DNA of 58,906 nt from Stramenopiles sp. TOSAG23-6. Its lineage: Eukaryota > Sar. This document shows positions 1 through 8,896 of the stretch, in pieces. Both the position numbers and the translations under genes were made by a program. The notes under the pieces were generated by a model. It did not search any database. It was not told where the DNA came from and saw only the letters and a program-made list of their open reading frames with translations. Position 1 is the first letter of the stretch. Each line of letters starts with the position of its first letter. The stretch is from positions 1 to 58,906 of the forward strand of contig LT635917.1 in the NCBI GenBank assembly GCA_900128565.1, read 5' to 3'.

Positions 1-1
1 G

Positions 2-896
2 GCTCAAAGAAAGGCATTAAAAAAGGCTGCAGATAAAGCAGCAGAGACAGATAATACAGTACGGGAGCTTCGCAAAGACGATACAATGAAACGCCTTACA
101 AAGTTAGTTGGTGGTATCACTGATCCGGAATTTTCTCAAGCATTAGAAGATACACTTTCCACTCTAGGAAAACCTGGAGGTTACAATGGAAATCCAGATG
201 ACGTATTTGGTGGACCAGGAATAGATCCAAGTGTGTCTGAACCTACAGTGGACGCCAATATAGCAAAAACATTACAAATGTTATCTGAAGCTGGTAAATC
301 TGGAATTGATGGAATGGAACCAGCAGCAGCTGAAGCTTTAGGTGAAGACATGATGAAGAATATTATGCAAGATTTTGAACGCATGGGAGAAAAAGAAGAT
401 TTTCAAAATGTTGTAGACGGAATGATGAAACAATTGTTGGCCAAGGAAATTATGTATGAACCAATTAAAGCCATCTGTGAGAAATACCCTGAATGGTTAG
501 CTGAAAATGAACCTTTTCTTGAGCGTGTTGAGTATGAGCGTACGTTTTCATCACGATTTTTTTTTTTCATAGAAAATTTTGTACCTAACAAAAAAATTCA
601 AAAAAAAAATATTTTTTCGCAATACATGGTTTGGACGTCAATATCAATTTATTCAAAGAATTTGCGCTTGTTACGAAACTCAGCCAGATAATTTTGAGCG
701 ACTTATGGAACTAATGCAGGATATGCAGGAATGTGGACAACCCCCGGCAGAAATTGTCAAAGAATTAGCTCCAGGATTACAGTTTGGGTCCGACGGTATG
801 CCAATAATGCCTAATATGGGTCCTGGGATGCCGTCTTTCCCTCCGATGGATATGCCGAATGTCCCTGGTATGAATCCACAGTGTACCATTTGCTAG
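2..896 (+). CDS. PEX19: Peroxisomal biogenesis factor 19 (PEX19), 5'-partial
   Basis: Exons 2..539 and 628..896; the frame is open to the left edge, so the N-terminus lies outside the window. PEX19 is the cytosolic chaperone and import receptor for peroxisomal membrane proteins. What shows it: the helical block EPIKAICEKYPEWLAENEP, then YER/FGRQYQFIQRICACYE across the splice junction (human PEX19 has a matching, gap-free segment), then MQDMQECGQPPAEIVKELAPG. The protein ends C-T-I-C, a CaaX box typical of farnesylated PEX19. The internal ATG at 86 is probably not the start because the upstream Ala/Lys-rich codons look coding. The single intron belongs to the introner family and ends in AT. 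The join is exact in frame (807 nt visible). Confidence 0.87.
540..627 (+). mobile_element. Introner-like element, PEX19 intron (GT...AT)
   Basis: 88 nt, phase 1. It starts GTACGTTTTCATCAC, contains ATTTTGTACCTAAC and ends CGCAATACAT. Only this GT...AT excision (or the equivalent TA...TG one base on) gives YER-FGRQY without a gap relative to known PEX19; no nearby AG keeps the motif. Confidence 0.85.
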
Positions 897-1183
897 AATA
901 TTTTTTTTTTGCTTAAATAATTTGTTTTTATGATAAATGAAATATATTTTTTGTGTTTATAATAATATATCCACTTTGGTGAAAAAAATTCTGAAATCTA
1001 TAAAAAAAAAAAAAAAAATGTTACAAAAAAAATCACGAAAAACAAATCACAATCGCAATCCAATGACACGTGGCAAAAAAAATAAAAAAGCGCGCGAAAA
1101 ATTTCAAATCAAAAATTCAAATGCATTGTGACATCAAGTTTTCCCCCCTAAAGTAATTTATCTGTAGATAAAATTATTAAATA

Positions 1184-4100
1184 ATGAGTAATAATATTTG
1201 TTTCGCTGCTGCTGCAGAGCGAGGGTATGATGTCAATGAGCTCATTGGCGAAGGAACATTTGCTCAAGTATTCTCTGCGGTACATAAAAAAAGTGGTTCA
1301 AGAGTTGCACTAAAGGTAATGCGTAAGACTGAGCTATCAAGGCGAGGAATGCTACCTCGCGTTCGCGGGGAGATTGAAACGCACGCTTTCTGCTCAAGGC
1401 ACGCAGCTGTAGTAAGAATGTATGATAGTTTTGAAGATTTAAATAGTATTTATATTGTTCTAGAGCTATGTGAAGGAGTATCGGGACCATTAGATTTATA
1501 TGAACTGCTAAAATATAGCCCTAAAAAGTCTCTTGAGGAGAGTCAAGCACGTACCGCCATGGACTCTCTTCTAAGTGCAGTTTTATATTTACACGAGCGT
1601 GGCGTACTACATCGCGATATTAAAGCATCGAACCTTTTACTTTCTTCCCGAAATATAAATAAAAACAATGGGGAAAACAGAAAAGAAATAGGAACAGGCG
1701 CAGCACTTAAACTTGCTGACTTTGGTCTCGCAGTTCGACTTCAGCGTCCAGATGAGCAAAGATTTACAATTTGCGGAACTCCAAATTATTTAGCACCAGA
1801 AGTATTATCTGGTTCAGCACAAGGTACAGCAAGGGATATGTGGTCCGTAGGTTGTGTGTTGTATACGATGCTTATCGGGACGCCTCCCTTTGAAGCACAG
1901 CGACCACAAGAAACCATGGAAAGAATTCGACACATGGACTTCGAACTACCAGGTACCTTATCACTGGAGGCAAGAGATATCCTCGCACGCTTACTTACAC
2001 CTTTTCCAAACAAACGCATCACTGCCAAGGAAGCATTACAACATCCATTTATGAACAAAAACCGCCTTCGAAAACCTCTACAGCAAGAAAAAGTAAAGAT
2101 TTTAGAGAAAAAGCGGGATGTTTGTCCTTCCCGTCAGTTTCCATTGCCCGAAGTTATTGATGTCACAACCTCTCTACTACAGTCTGAAGTTGAAGTAGAA
2201 GCTGAATTAGAATCACTTTTTGGTAGTGATGTATGTGATACATCAAGTCGGAGTATTATGACAATACATTCTACAACTAGTCAAGTGAAAAGAAGTCGAT
2301 ACCCAGGGGACGGTGAAAAGCGCCAGACGACTTCAACAATGTTAAAGGACATTGGAATCGAACCTAATCATATAAATATGGACAATGAAGTGTATTTAAA
2401 GCCTTGTAATACAAAACGAATAAAAGCAGTTTTCAATGCCGAAAGAGTCCTTAGTAAAGATGTAAAAGCAAATCTCGCTGATACAAATAAGAATTCAAAT
2501 ATTCAGACAAAGAGTGTTCATATTTTAAAATCAGGGTGTATTTTATGTGAAATTAATGCAATGAATATGGATAATATATTATGGCTTCAGAGTCCTACAC
2601 GATTAGTACTTCGTATATCTAGAAATGGTCAAATGTGTCATTTAGGGTTGATATACTCCCCGAATTCATTCAAGATCAAAAGAGTAATATCACGTTATTC
2701 TCTTTCTAAACTACCTATCGAATTGTGTGGTATCTATCAATATGCATCAATCATTGTAAAAGCATTGCGCTCGAAAACCTCAAAAGTAGTTTTGTCGTCA
2801 TCTTGTTGGAAAGCTTCTTTAATGGAAAGTAGGGATTTTGTGTTAGCATTTACTCAAGACGAGATGCCGATTACACGTACTGGGCGAAGAATTCAACGGG
2901 TTTTATTAGATGCAAATGGATCAACTGCAACACTGTGGTTCAAAAGTAATGATTCTTGCAACGTGTCACGACATGTCGATAGTATTACACTTTGTCTGAG
3001 TGACACTATCTTTCTGACTGAAGGAAATTCAGACGAAAATGAAGTAATAACTGCTATTTTATTACAAGCTCAACAAATCCAGAAAAAATGTCTTTTGGAA
3101 GAAAGTTTATCCATAAAAAACATGAATTCAAAGTTTCCCATTACAAAAACTGTAAGAGATATCTTTAGTGACGAGCAAATATATTCCCAGAAAACAACAC
3201 AACTGAAACCACCTCTAGTTGTAGGACCATCAATGCGTGATATATCAAATTCGACGCCTTTTTCTTCTATGAGGTCTAACCCAAATAATGATACATCTTT
3301 TTGTACGTATGCTTCACGTGCCAGTTCTGTCTGGACATCCGCGACCAGCTCATGGAATACTTCTGTAACATCAATTATGATGTCTTCAAATGTTGGCGTC
3401 CCAGTCACAAAATACTCAAGAACATCAGATTCCAATGATTCGCCTGGTTGCATTACATCGTCTGCATCTTCGTCAATGTTAACAACTAGTTCTAGTGCGG
3501 TGAGTGGTGGTACATCTATGTTAACGACAAGTTCTAGCGCTGTGAGTGGTGGCAATTTAAGTGTAAATATGAGTAGTGATGCTTCATTTAGCAAATATCT
3601 CATTGCTGGTAATATAGAAAATGATCAGTGGATAGATAATGAAACTTCATGGTTCGTTAGCCCTGAATGTATCGAAGAGTCAGAAGCACAAGTTCAAGAG
3701 ATAAATGAAGATAGAAATGTTCTACAAAACACTTCATCAAGGTCATGTTGTAACATTAAAAAAAACACACAAAACCTAATGGTTTTACAACGTGAAATGA
3801 ATACGCCATGTGTGACTACAGATATGTTATCAGCCGCATCTGATGCATTAGATCTCTTGAAAGTTCCACTTGAAACTTCTATAGAAGAAACAACAAATGA
3901 ACAAACCTGTCAACAAAATTTAAACAATACTCAACCTAATGAAACCGACCTTGAGAACATTTCAGTATGTCAAGCTAATCGATCTTCAGAAGGGGATTTA
4001 CACGTATCGTTCAGCGATGGTGCATCAATAGTTTTAAGCCAAGAGGCAAACTACGTCAGTTACCGTACTTCATTGGAGAAGACTGAAAAAAGTAAAATAT

Positions 4101-4192
4101 TTTATTTAAATGGAATTTCTAGCTCAAATGATCTCCCTAAACATATTCTTGTACGGCTGGCATTGGCCGCTCAAATGGAGAATATTTGGTAA
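1184..4192 (+). CDS. PLK4: PLK4/SAK-like protein kinase
   Basis: Single-exon, 1002 aa. The N-terminal Ser/Thr kinase domain (about residues 15-285) has the glycine loop GEGTFAQVF, VALK lysine, HRDIKASN catalytic loop, DFG, and CGTPNYLAPEV in the activation segment, closely resembling PLK4, the master kinase of centriole duplication. A long Ser/Thr-rich linker follows. The last ~70 residues (LHVSFSDGASIVLS ... LPKHILVRLALAAQM) resemble the C-terminal polo box of PLK4; a weaker central region around residues 450-620 may be the cryptic polo-box pair. It has no intron. The linker contains a two-copy 14-residue tandem repeat. Family assignment is from recognised motifs; orthology to PLK4 rather than PLK1 is inferred from the single C-terminal polo-box-like tail and the activation segment. 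Confidence 0.82.
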   Translation: MSNNICFAAAAERGYDVNELIGEGTFAQVFSAVHKKSGSRVALKVMRKTELSRRGMLPRVRGEIETHAFCSRHAAVVRMYDSFEDLNSIYIVLELCEGVSGPLDLYELLKYSPKKSLEESQARTAMDSLLSAVLYLHERGVLHRDIKASNLLLSSRNINKNNGENRKEIGTGAALKLADFGLAVRLQRPDEQRFTICGTPNYLAPEVLSGSAQGTARDMWSVGCVLYTMLIGTPPFEAQRPQETMERIRHMDFELPGTLSLEARDILARLLTPFPNKRITAKEALQHPFMNKNRLRKPLQQEKVKILEKKRDVCPSRQFPLPEVIDVTTSLLQSEVEVEAELESLFGSDVCDTSSRSIMTIHSTTSQVKRSRYPGDGEKRQTTSTMLKDIGIEPNHINMDNEVYLKPCNTKRIKAVFNAERVLSKDVKANLADTNKNSNIQTKSVHILKSGCILCEINAMNMDNILWLQSPTRLVLRISRNGQMCHLGLIYSPNSFKIKRVISRYSLSKLPIELCGIYQYASIIVKALRSKTSKVVLSSSCWKASLMESRDFVLAFTQDEMPITRTGRRIQRVLLDANGSTATLWFKSNDSCNVSRHVDSITLCLSDTIFLTEGNSDENEVITAILLQAQQIQKKCLLEESLSIKNMNSKFPITKTVRDIFSDEQIYSQKTTQLKPPLVVGPSMRDISNSTPFSSMRSNPNNDTSFCTYASRASSVWTSATSSWNTSVTSIMMSSNVGVPVTKYSRTSDSNDSPGCITSSASSSMLTTSSSAVSGGTSMLTTSSSAVSGGNLSVNMSSDASFSKYLIAGNIENDQWIDNETSWFVSPECIEESEAQVQEINEDRNVLQNTSSRSCCNIKKNTQNLMVLQREMNTPCVTTDMLSAASDALDLLKVPLETSIEETTNEQTCQQNLNNTQPNETDLENISVCQANRSSEGDLHVSFSDGASIVLSQEANYVSYRTSLEKTEKSKIFYLNGISSSNDLPKHILVRLALAAQMENIW
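3473..3556 (+). repeat. Two-copy 42-bp in-frame tandem repeat in the PLK4-like gene
   Basis: Units 3473..3514 and 3515..3556 encode two copies of (S)MLTTSSSAVSGG(T/N). The differences are mostly at third codon positions, so the duplication is not brand new. Confidence 0.85.
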
Positions 4193-4363
4193 ATTCCAAT
4201 TTCAACTTGTATTTATATTATTAAAAGTTAACCGAAAAAATCGGTTTTGTTCCCCCCCCCAAAATATCAAAATATTTGTGTAGCTAGTTTTTATTACAAA
4301 ATAAAATAAAAAATAAAAAATAGCTTTTTGTATTATTTTTTTTTTATAATGTTTTTATAAATA

Positions 4364-5863
4364 TTAAAAAGTATTTGGAAATATTTCGTCTGAAATCGAG
4401 TCTCCTAATATGGAATCAACTCCTTTCAATTCTTTCCAGCCTCCATACTTTGCTATATAGAGTACTGCAAGTTGATTAGGAAGAGCTCTAAATACAATTG
4501 CAACATCCATTGGTGTAGACTTAAAATCCATATCCATGATTGGCAAATGAAGTATCTGTGTAGTGTCACGGGCTGTGAAGAATATTAAAAAAAAAAAAAT
4601 GTTACATACAAAATTTGGTACAAAAAAAGTTACATTTGAAATGAGTGATGAAAACGTACATTTCCCTGAAGATCAAACGGGGGCGAGGAAGAACCTAAAC
4701 TAGCCCAACTTGTGATAAAGGCACATTTCGTCTTTCCAAAAAACCCAGGGTATTTGGATGTAATTCCAGAGTATGAACCATCTTGCCGAGGAGAAAGCCA
4801 AGAGCGAACGTCTTCTGGTGTTTTGAATCCTCCTTTATCTGCCAAAATCACTCCTTCATAGTTCCCCCCGTATGTTTTGTGAAAAAAATATTTCAAACAT
4901 TTGAAATCGTTAGGTACGAAATTGCGTACGAAAAAAAAATTATAAATTTGAAATGGAAGAGGACAACATACATGTTGCATCTTGCAATTCTTCCCATCTA
5001 CTACGATAATTTATAGTCATCATTGAAATATCAGCATCACACGAATTAAGAAAATGTGATGTAATAATATCATTTGATGAAACATAAGGCACTACATTGT
5101 TCTCAAGAACTCTACTTTTTGCAATGTCAATTTGCTTTTTATCTACATAAAATGCTAGTGGACGCCCCTTTGGCTTACTAAATACACCTTGAACCATAGA
5201 CTTGATAAATGCAAGGCTATTACCATACTTAAAATCGGATTCTCCCATTAACCTTTTTTCCTGCGTTTTCTCATAATCAAATTTACGTTTAGGTATAATT
5301 TTTGGAATTGGAGATAATTCACCAGAGTCGTTAACAATGTCTGCCAATGAGTTCAAGACTTCGTAGTATGTAAAACCGTCAGCAACTACGTGGCTCATTG
5401 AAAAGATCATGGCAAAACTAGTTTCATCTATTGGAGCCAATAAGCATTTAGTGACAGGCGTTTGATGTTGGAGAATAACTTTCCCCTTCCCTACAGCTAA
5501 TTTTCTGCTCAAATCGACGAGACGAGAATATTCCGTTTTCATACTTAGATCTTGTACTGGAGTTTCTTTGATAGTGAGAATTTTCTCAACGTGAAATCGT
5601 TCAATCACAGAAGGATAGACAAGTTGAACACTTTCGCCTTTAAATTTACATAAAGTTCCACAAATCCAAGGATTTTTTTCAGCAACGAGATACAACCGAT
5701 TTTCAATGTGAGTTATGACGTTGTTAATATTTCCTCTAAAAAATGTTATAGTGCAAATTGGTGGATGTTTAAATTGTCCTGTTGCGCCTGAACTAAGTTC
5801 TCTCTTAAATAGCGGCTCTGCACAGTCATAAGGACAATTTTCAATAGAAATACCGTTTCCCAT
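4364..5863 (-). CDS. HXXXD-type acyltransferase / condensation-domain-like protein
   Basis: Three exons on the minus strand: 5863..4972, 4871..4660 and about 4567..4364 (435 aa). The active-site motif of the CoA-dependent acyltransferase/condensation superfamily is visible as SMSHVVADG near residue 165 (H-x-x-x-D-G). The N-terminal half (hydrophobic strands, then the HXXXD motif) and the C-terminal DMDFKSTPMDVAIVF segment fit the two-lobed chloramphenicol acetyltransferase-like fold. Substrate is unknown: BAHD-type, wax ester or lipid acyl transfer are all possible. There is no signal peptide. Both introns are introner-like. The first gives DAT/YGGNYEG by GT...AT; the acceptor of the second is ambiguous (exon 3 may start at 4573 or 4567, both in frame). 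It shares a 262-bp divergent upstream region with the RRM gene. Confidence 0.68.
4568..4659 (-). mobile_element. Introner-like element, acyltransferase intron 2
   Basis: About 92 nt, phase 0. It starts GTACGTTTTCATCAC and has a diverged core (ATTTTGTATGTAAC) and tail TTCACAGCCCGT. Aligned to the family end, the intron would finish ...CGT; the in-tail CACAG is out of frame from the normal GT donor. The acceptor is uncertain by 6 nt. Confidence 0.65.
4872..4971 (-). mobile_element. Introner-like element, acyltransferase intron 1 (GT...AT)
   Basis: 100 nt, phase 1. Core TTCGTACGCAATTTCGTACC then TAAC. The exon ends AACAT and the intron ends AACAT, a 5-nt direct repeat at the junction. Confidence 0.82.
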
Positions 5864-6125
5864 TTGTTACTATGAAATAGAAATCACGTAGTAGTAGTTA
5901 CCAGTAGTATGTAGCAAATAATGACAACAAAAAATTGTTGCCGTTTGTAAAAAAACGCAAAACAAAACGCCACGTGTTTTTTCTCGATTCAGTTCAAAAG
6001 GAAACACATGAGTCCATAGTACATGGTACAAATAGGTACTGCAGTGGAATACATACTACGAGATTTTGCCTCTAGCTAGGAGCCAGTATTCTCCGTCGTG
6101 AATATTTTAGTTGAATATTTTGACA
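5864..6125. promoter_or_regulatory. Divergent promoter region (acyltransferase / RRM gene)
   Basis: 262 bp between two ATGs facing away from each other. It contains CCACGTG (an E-box-like palindrome, near 5970) and CTAGCTAG at 6072..6079. No TATA box could be assigned. Probable shared bidirectional promoter, inferred from layout only. Confidence 0.45.
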
Positions 6126-8675
6126 ATGTATAATGTGTCGTTTGCATCCCGAACAGTGATATCTGTTTCAACTCGTCGTTTGACGATGGTTGTGTCTCAG
6201 AACTCGAGACAGGGCGTACATTGCCAAAAGCGAAATTTCAGTATACGAACACCCTTTTCAAAACCAAACCGAAACAACAGAAATAAACGTTTCTTTTCAG
6301 CAGCATCAAATAGTTTAGCATCACAGCGTCATGTAAAGGCGGGTGGAATTATAGATTTGGATACAGACCACGAATTTTGTGATAAAAATGACAGGAAAAC
6401 ATATAATAAAATGGGAGTGTCTTTTCAAAGTAGTAGTGAATCTATTGTTACTCCAGTTGAAGAAGATAGACAAGACGATGAACCGCCCACAGTTCAAATA
6501 GTTACACAAAAGTTAAATCGAGAACAAAGTAATGACCTTCTTCAAGGTGTACTAGATTCGGAAATTATAGGAAATACTGATTGGACCGGTGAGGAGTTAA
6601 TCTCACAACTTTTAGCAGATGTTTTTCAGTTACAGCCCAACGTAAGTGCAGAAGAGTTAGTCTCTATGATCAATGATTTCAATACAAGTAAAGATAGTAG
6701 AAATTACAGAAAAGGTATGGCTGCAAGATTTTCAAGGTTGTTATTTGGGTTTATTAAAAAACAAGCGGAAAAAGCTCCGGCGGACATCAAATCGAGTTTG
6801 ACTTCTCCCCATCCTCCCGAATTTCTGAAAAGTCTGATATCGAAATATATGCTTGGTGAAGGTTGGAATTCTGCATATGCAGAAAGTGAAATTTCTAGAC
6901 CAATCAATGATGCACTTGTGTATTTACGATCTCATTGGGCTGTAGAACTTCAAGCTCTACATAGTACCGCTTTAGCTTGGTCAGATGAGTTTGATAATTC
7001 TCTATATTTACACCGCGAATTTGGTACGAGAGCTTTACGATTACATCGTATATTACGTGCAACATTGTCAAAAGAGAAATATATTTCACTTTTTCAACTT
7101 TTAGGCGCTTTTAATGATCAAAAAGGAATTCATTCAAAACGTGAAAAAGAACAATTATTTCTTGACATGGAGTCTCTAATAACAACTGACGAAAATTGGT
7201 GTCCACGTGACATGTCGCCTGAAGCTTATGATCCTTCATATGCCAAAAACTCAGAAAAGAAGATTAAATTGACGTTTGGTGTATCTCCTGGTGTTCCGGT
7301 TGGTGGGAAGGTTAATGTTGTTATGCCTGATGGACAAGTGAAGGAGGTGACACGTGGCATGCAGAATGAGTATGATTTAAATGCTCAAGTTACGCGTGGT
7401 ATGCAATATGAATATGATTTAAAGAAAAATACAGCAGAAGCAGTTCCTGCAGAAACAACATCTGTAAACTTTGATATGAAAGAAGTTGAGAAGGCGCCGA
7501 AAGTTGTTGAATCGCCAGAACATAGACATTTGGTAGAAATGTTGAAGTGGTTGATTCAGGGAAAACCTGCCACTGAACGCCCTTCAGATTTAAGTGTTCC
7601 TCCAAGTAATATTGCGGCTGCTATTTTACATGCTCGATATAGATTTAGACGAGGTGTTCGACGTGTTCAAGTGAGAGAGCACAAGAAGCAAAAGCGTCAA
7701 GGACAACGTGAAAACGAAAAGCGAAACGAACCGTTCGAATCTGGTAAAATTGTTGATCGTGCTAGCCATGAAGATTCTGATATAAATGAGGCGAATCAAT
7801 CAAATGATTCACTTGATCCATTAGATGCTGATAAATCTATGAATTATATTGATGTTACTCCGAAAAAGAAAAAATTCGACAAAAGTATTCCTCCATTTGT
7901 TTTACAAGCAGGATTAAACCCTGCTCCTTTTGTTTCAGCCAATGTGTTGAGAGAGAACAAAATACCTAATGACGATTTAGTTGTACTTGTTGAATCTGTT
8001 CCAGCATTTGTAAGTGAAAACGATTTGCGTAAGGCTTTTTCACGATGTGGTGAAATTGAGAATGTATCGATTATTGGGAGAGAAAAAAATGAAGCCAAAA
8101 TAGTTTCTGAAGACAATGTGAAGATAGAAAATAAAGTAGAAAATAAAAGTAAAAAAAGTAAAAAGGGTAGAAAGGGTAAAAAGAAAGGTGACGCTCGAGC
8201 AGATGGAGAGAGAGGTAAACAAGAACTTTCATTAAGAAGTAGAAATGCCCGTAGACTAGCCATGAAAGACTGCTGGCGTAGTTTCGGAGTAATAGAATTC
8301 AAGAACAAATCTGGTCGAGATGTTGCTTTGTCATCCTCATTGAGATGTATTGGAATGTTCATTAGAGGTGAAGCACTACGCACAGTTTGTCCAAAGTTAA
8401 GGTCAACTTTGTATGTTAATAATTTAGATTTTAATCTTACAACTCATGAAGTGGCACATATGATGACTGATATGCATAGTTATGGTGATGTTCCAGGTAT
8501 TGAAATTAAAGCCAACCCTAAAGGTGAAAATGGTTCAATTTCTGGTACTAATTCTGGGCATTGTTTAATTGAATATCCAAATTATGCTGTCGCAATTTCT
8601 GCCTTAGCAAATGTCACTGGTCAACATGTTGATGGAAAGCGGCTCAAAGTAAGATGGCCAAAAAGTAAGTATTAA
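6126..8675 (+). CDS. RRM-containing RNA-binding protein, possibly organellar
   Basis: Single exon; first in-frame ATG at 6126 gives 849 aa. The N-terminus is rich in Arg/Ser/Lys with few acids for about 60 residues (SVSTRRLTMVV, NFSIRTPFSK), as expected for a mitochondrial presequence; this is inference. The middle is helical without recognised family. The C-terminal third has two RRM-like segments: VVLVESVPAFVSENDLRKAF (first, interrupted by a Lys-rich insert KKSKKGRKGKKKG) and STLYVNNLDFNLTTHEVAHM ending GHCLIEYPNYAVAISAL (second). Both carry the RNP2-like strand; RNP1 is weak. A two-copy VTRGMQxEYDL repeat sits mid-protein. A role in RNA processing or translation is likely but the exact function is unknown. 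Confidence 0.7.
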   Translation: MYNVSFASRTVISVSTRRLTMVVSQNSRQGVHCQKRNFSIRTPFSKPNRNNRNKRFFSAASNSLASQRHVKAGGIIDLDTDHEFCDKNDRKTYNKMGVSFQSSSESIVTPVEEDRQDDEPPTVQIVTQKLNREQSNDLLQGVLDSEIIGNTDWTGEELISQLLADVFQLQPNVSAEELVSMINDFNTSKDSRNYRKGMAARFSRLLFGFIKKQAEKAPADIKSSLTSPHPPEFLKSLISKYMLGEGWNSAYAESEISRPINDALVYLRSHWAVELQALHSTALAWSDEFDNSLYLHREFGTRALRLHRILRATLSKEKYISLFQLLGAFNDQKGIHSKREKEQLFLDMESLITTDENWCPRDMSPEAYDPSYAKNSEKKIKLTFGVSPGVPVGGKVNVVMPDGQVKEVTRGMQNEYDLNAQVTRGMQYEYDLKKNTAEAVPAETTSVNFDMKEVEKAPKVVESPEHRHLVEMLKWLIQGKPATERPSDLSVPPSNIAAAILHARYRFRRGVRRVQVREHKKQKRQGQRENEKRNEPFESGKIVDRASHEDSDINEANQSNDSLDPLDADKSMNYIDVTPKKKKFDKSIPPFVLQAGLNPAPFVSANVLRENKIPNDDLVVLVESVPAFVSENDLRKAFSRCGEIENVSIIGREKNEAKIVSEDNVKIENKVENKSKKSKKGRKGKKKGDARADGERGKQELSLRSRNARRLAMKDCWRSFGVIEFKNKSGRDVALSSSLRCIGMFIRGEALRTVCPKLRSTLYVNNLDFNLTTHEVAHMMTDMHSYGDVPGIEIKANPKGENGSISGTNSGHCLIEYPNYAVAISALANVTGQHVDGKRLKVRWPKSKY
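7347..7421 (+). repeat. Two-copy VTRGMQxEYDL repeat in the RRM gene
   Basis: Units at 7347..7379 and 7389..7421, separated by 9 bp, encode VTRGMQNEYDL and VTRGMQYEYDL. Synonymous differences show divergence after duplication. Confidence 0.8.
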
Positions 8676-8717
8676 TCTAGCATTTTATAAATAATATATT
8701 AAACAATTAATAGAATT

Positions 8718-8830
8718 GTATGTTTTTTTTTCCAATTTTTGTCTAATTTTTTTTTTCATACGAAATTTCGTACCTAACAAAAACATTTAGAAAATTCAAT
8801 TTTTTTTTTTTGAAAAACAAAATCTTGGTT
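8718..8830 (+). mobile_element. Introner-like element outside coding sequence (3' of RRM gene)
   Basis: It begins GTATGTTTTT 42 bp after the RRM stop codon and carries TTTCATACGAAATTTCGTAC then CTAAC. The tail is diverged (ACATTTAG at 8783..8790 could be an AG acceptor). It is either a 3'UTR intron or an inserted/decayed copy. Same strand as the upstream gene. Confidence 0.65.
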
Positions 8831-8896
8831 TTCATAAATTTGAAAGTATAAATTGTTGACACCTAGTAGAAGTTACTACATATAATCATATCATAG

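Noticed and set aside
1-10. GGCTCAAAG at the left edge resembling the dinoflagellate spliced-leader end
   Set aside because: It lies within the open PEX19 reading frame (codons for Gln-Arg-Lys) and the rest of the leader is absent.
937-1131. 64-aa open frame between PEX19 and the PLK4-like gene
   Set aside because: Low-complexity Lys/Asn run from poly-A DNA; no family, no start context. Most likely UTR.
3070-3603. 177-aa minus-strand frame opposite the PLK4-like linker
   Set aside because: Its repeats mirror the Ser/Thr repeat on the coding strand; no independent evidence.
7844-8383. 179-aa minus-strand frame within the RRM gene
   Set aside because: Complement of the Lys-rich insert; Phe/Leu runs are compositional.
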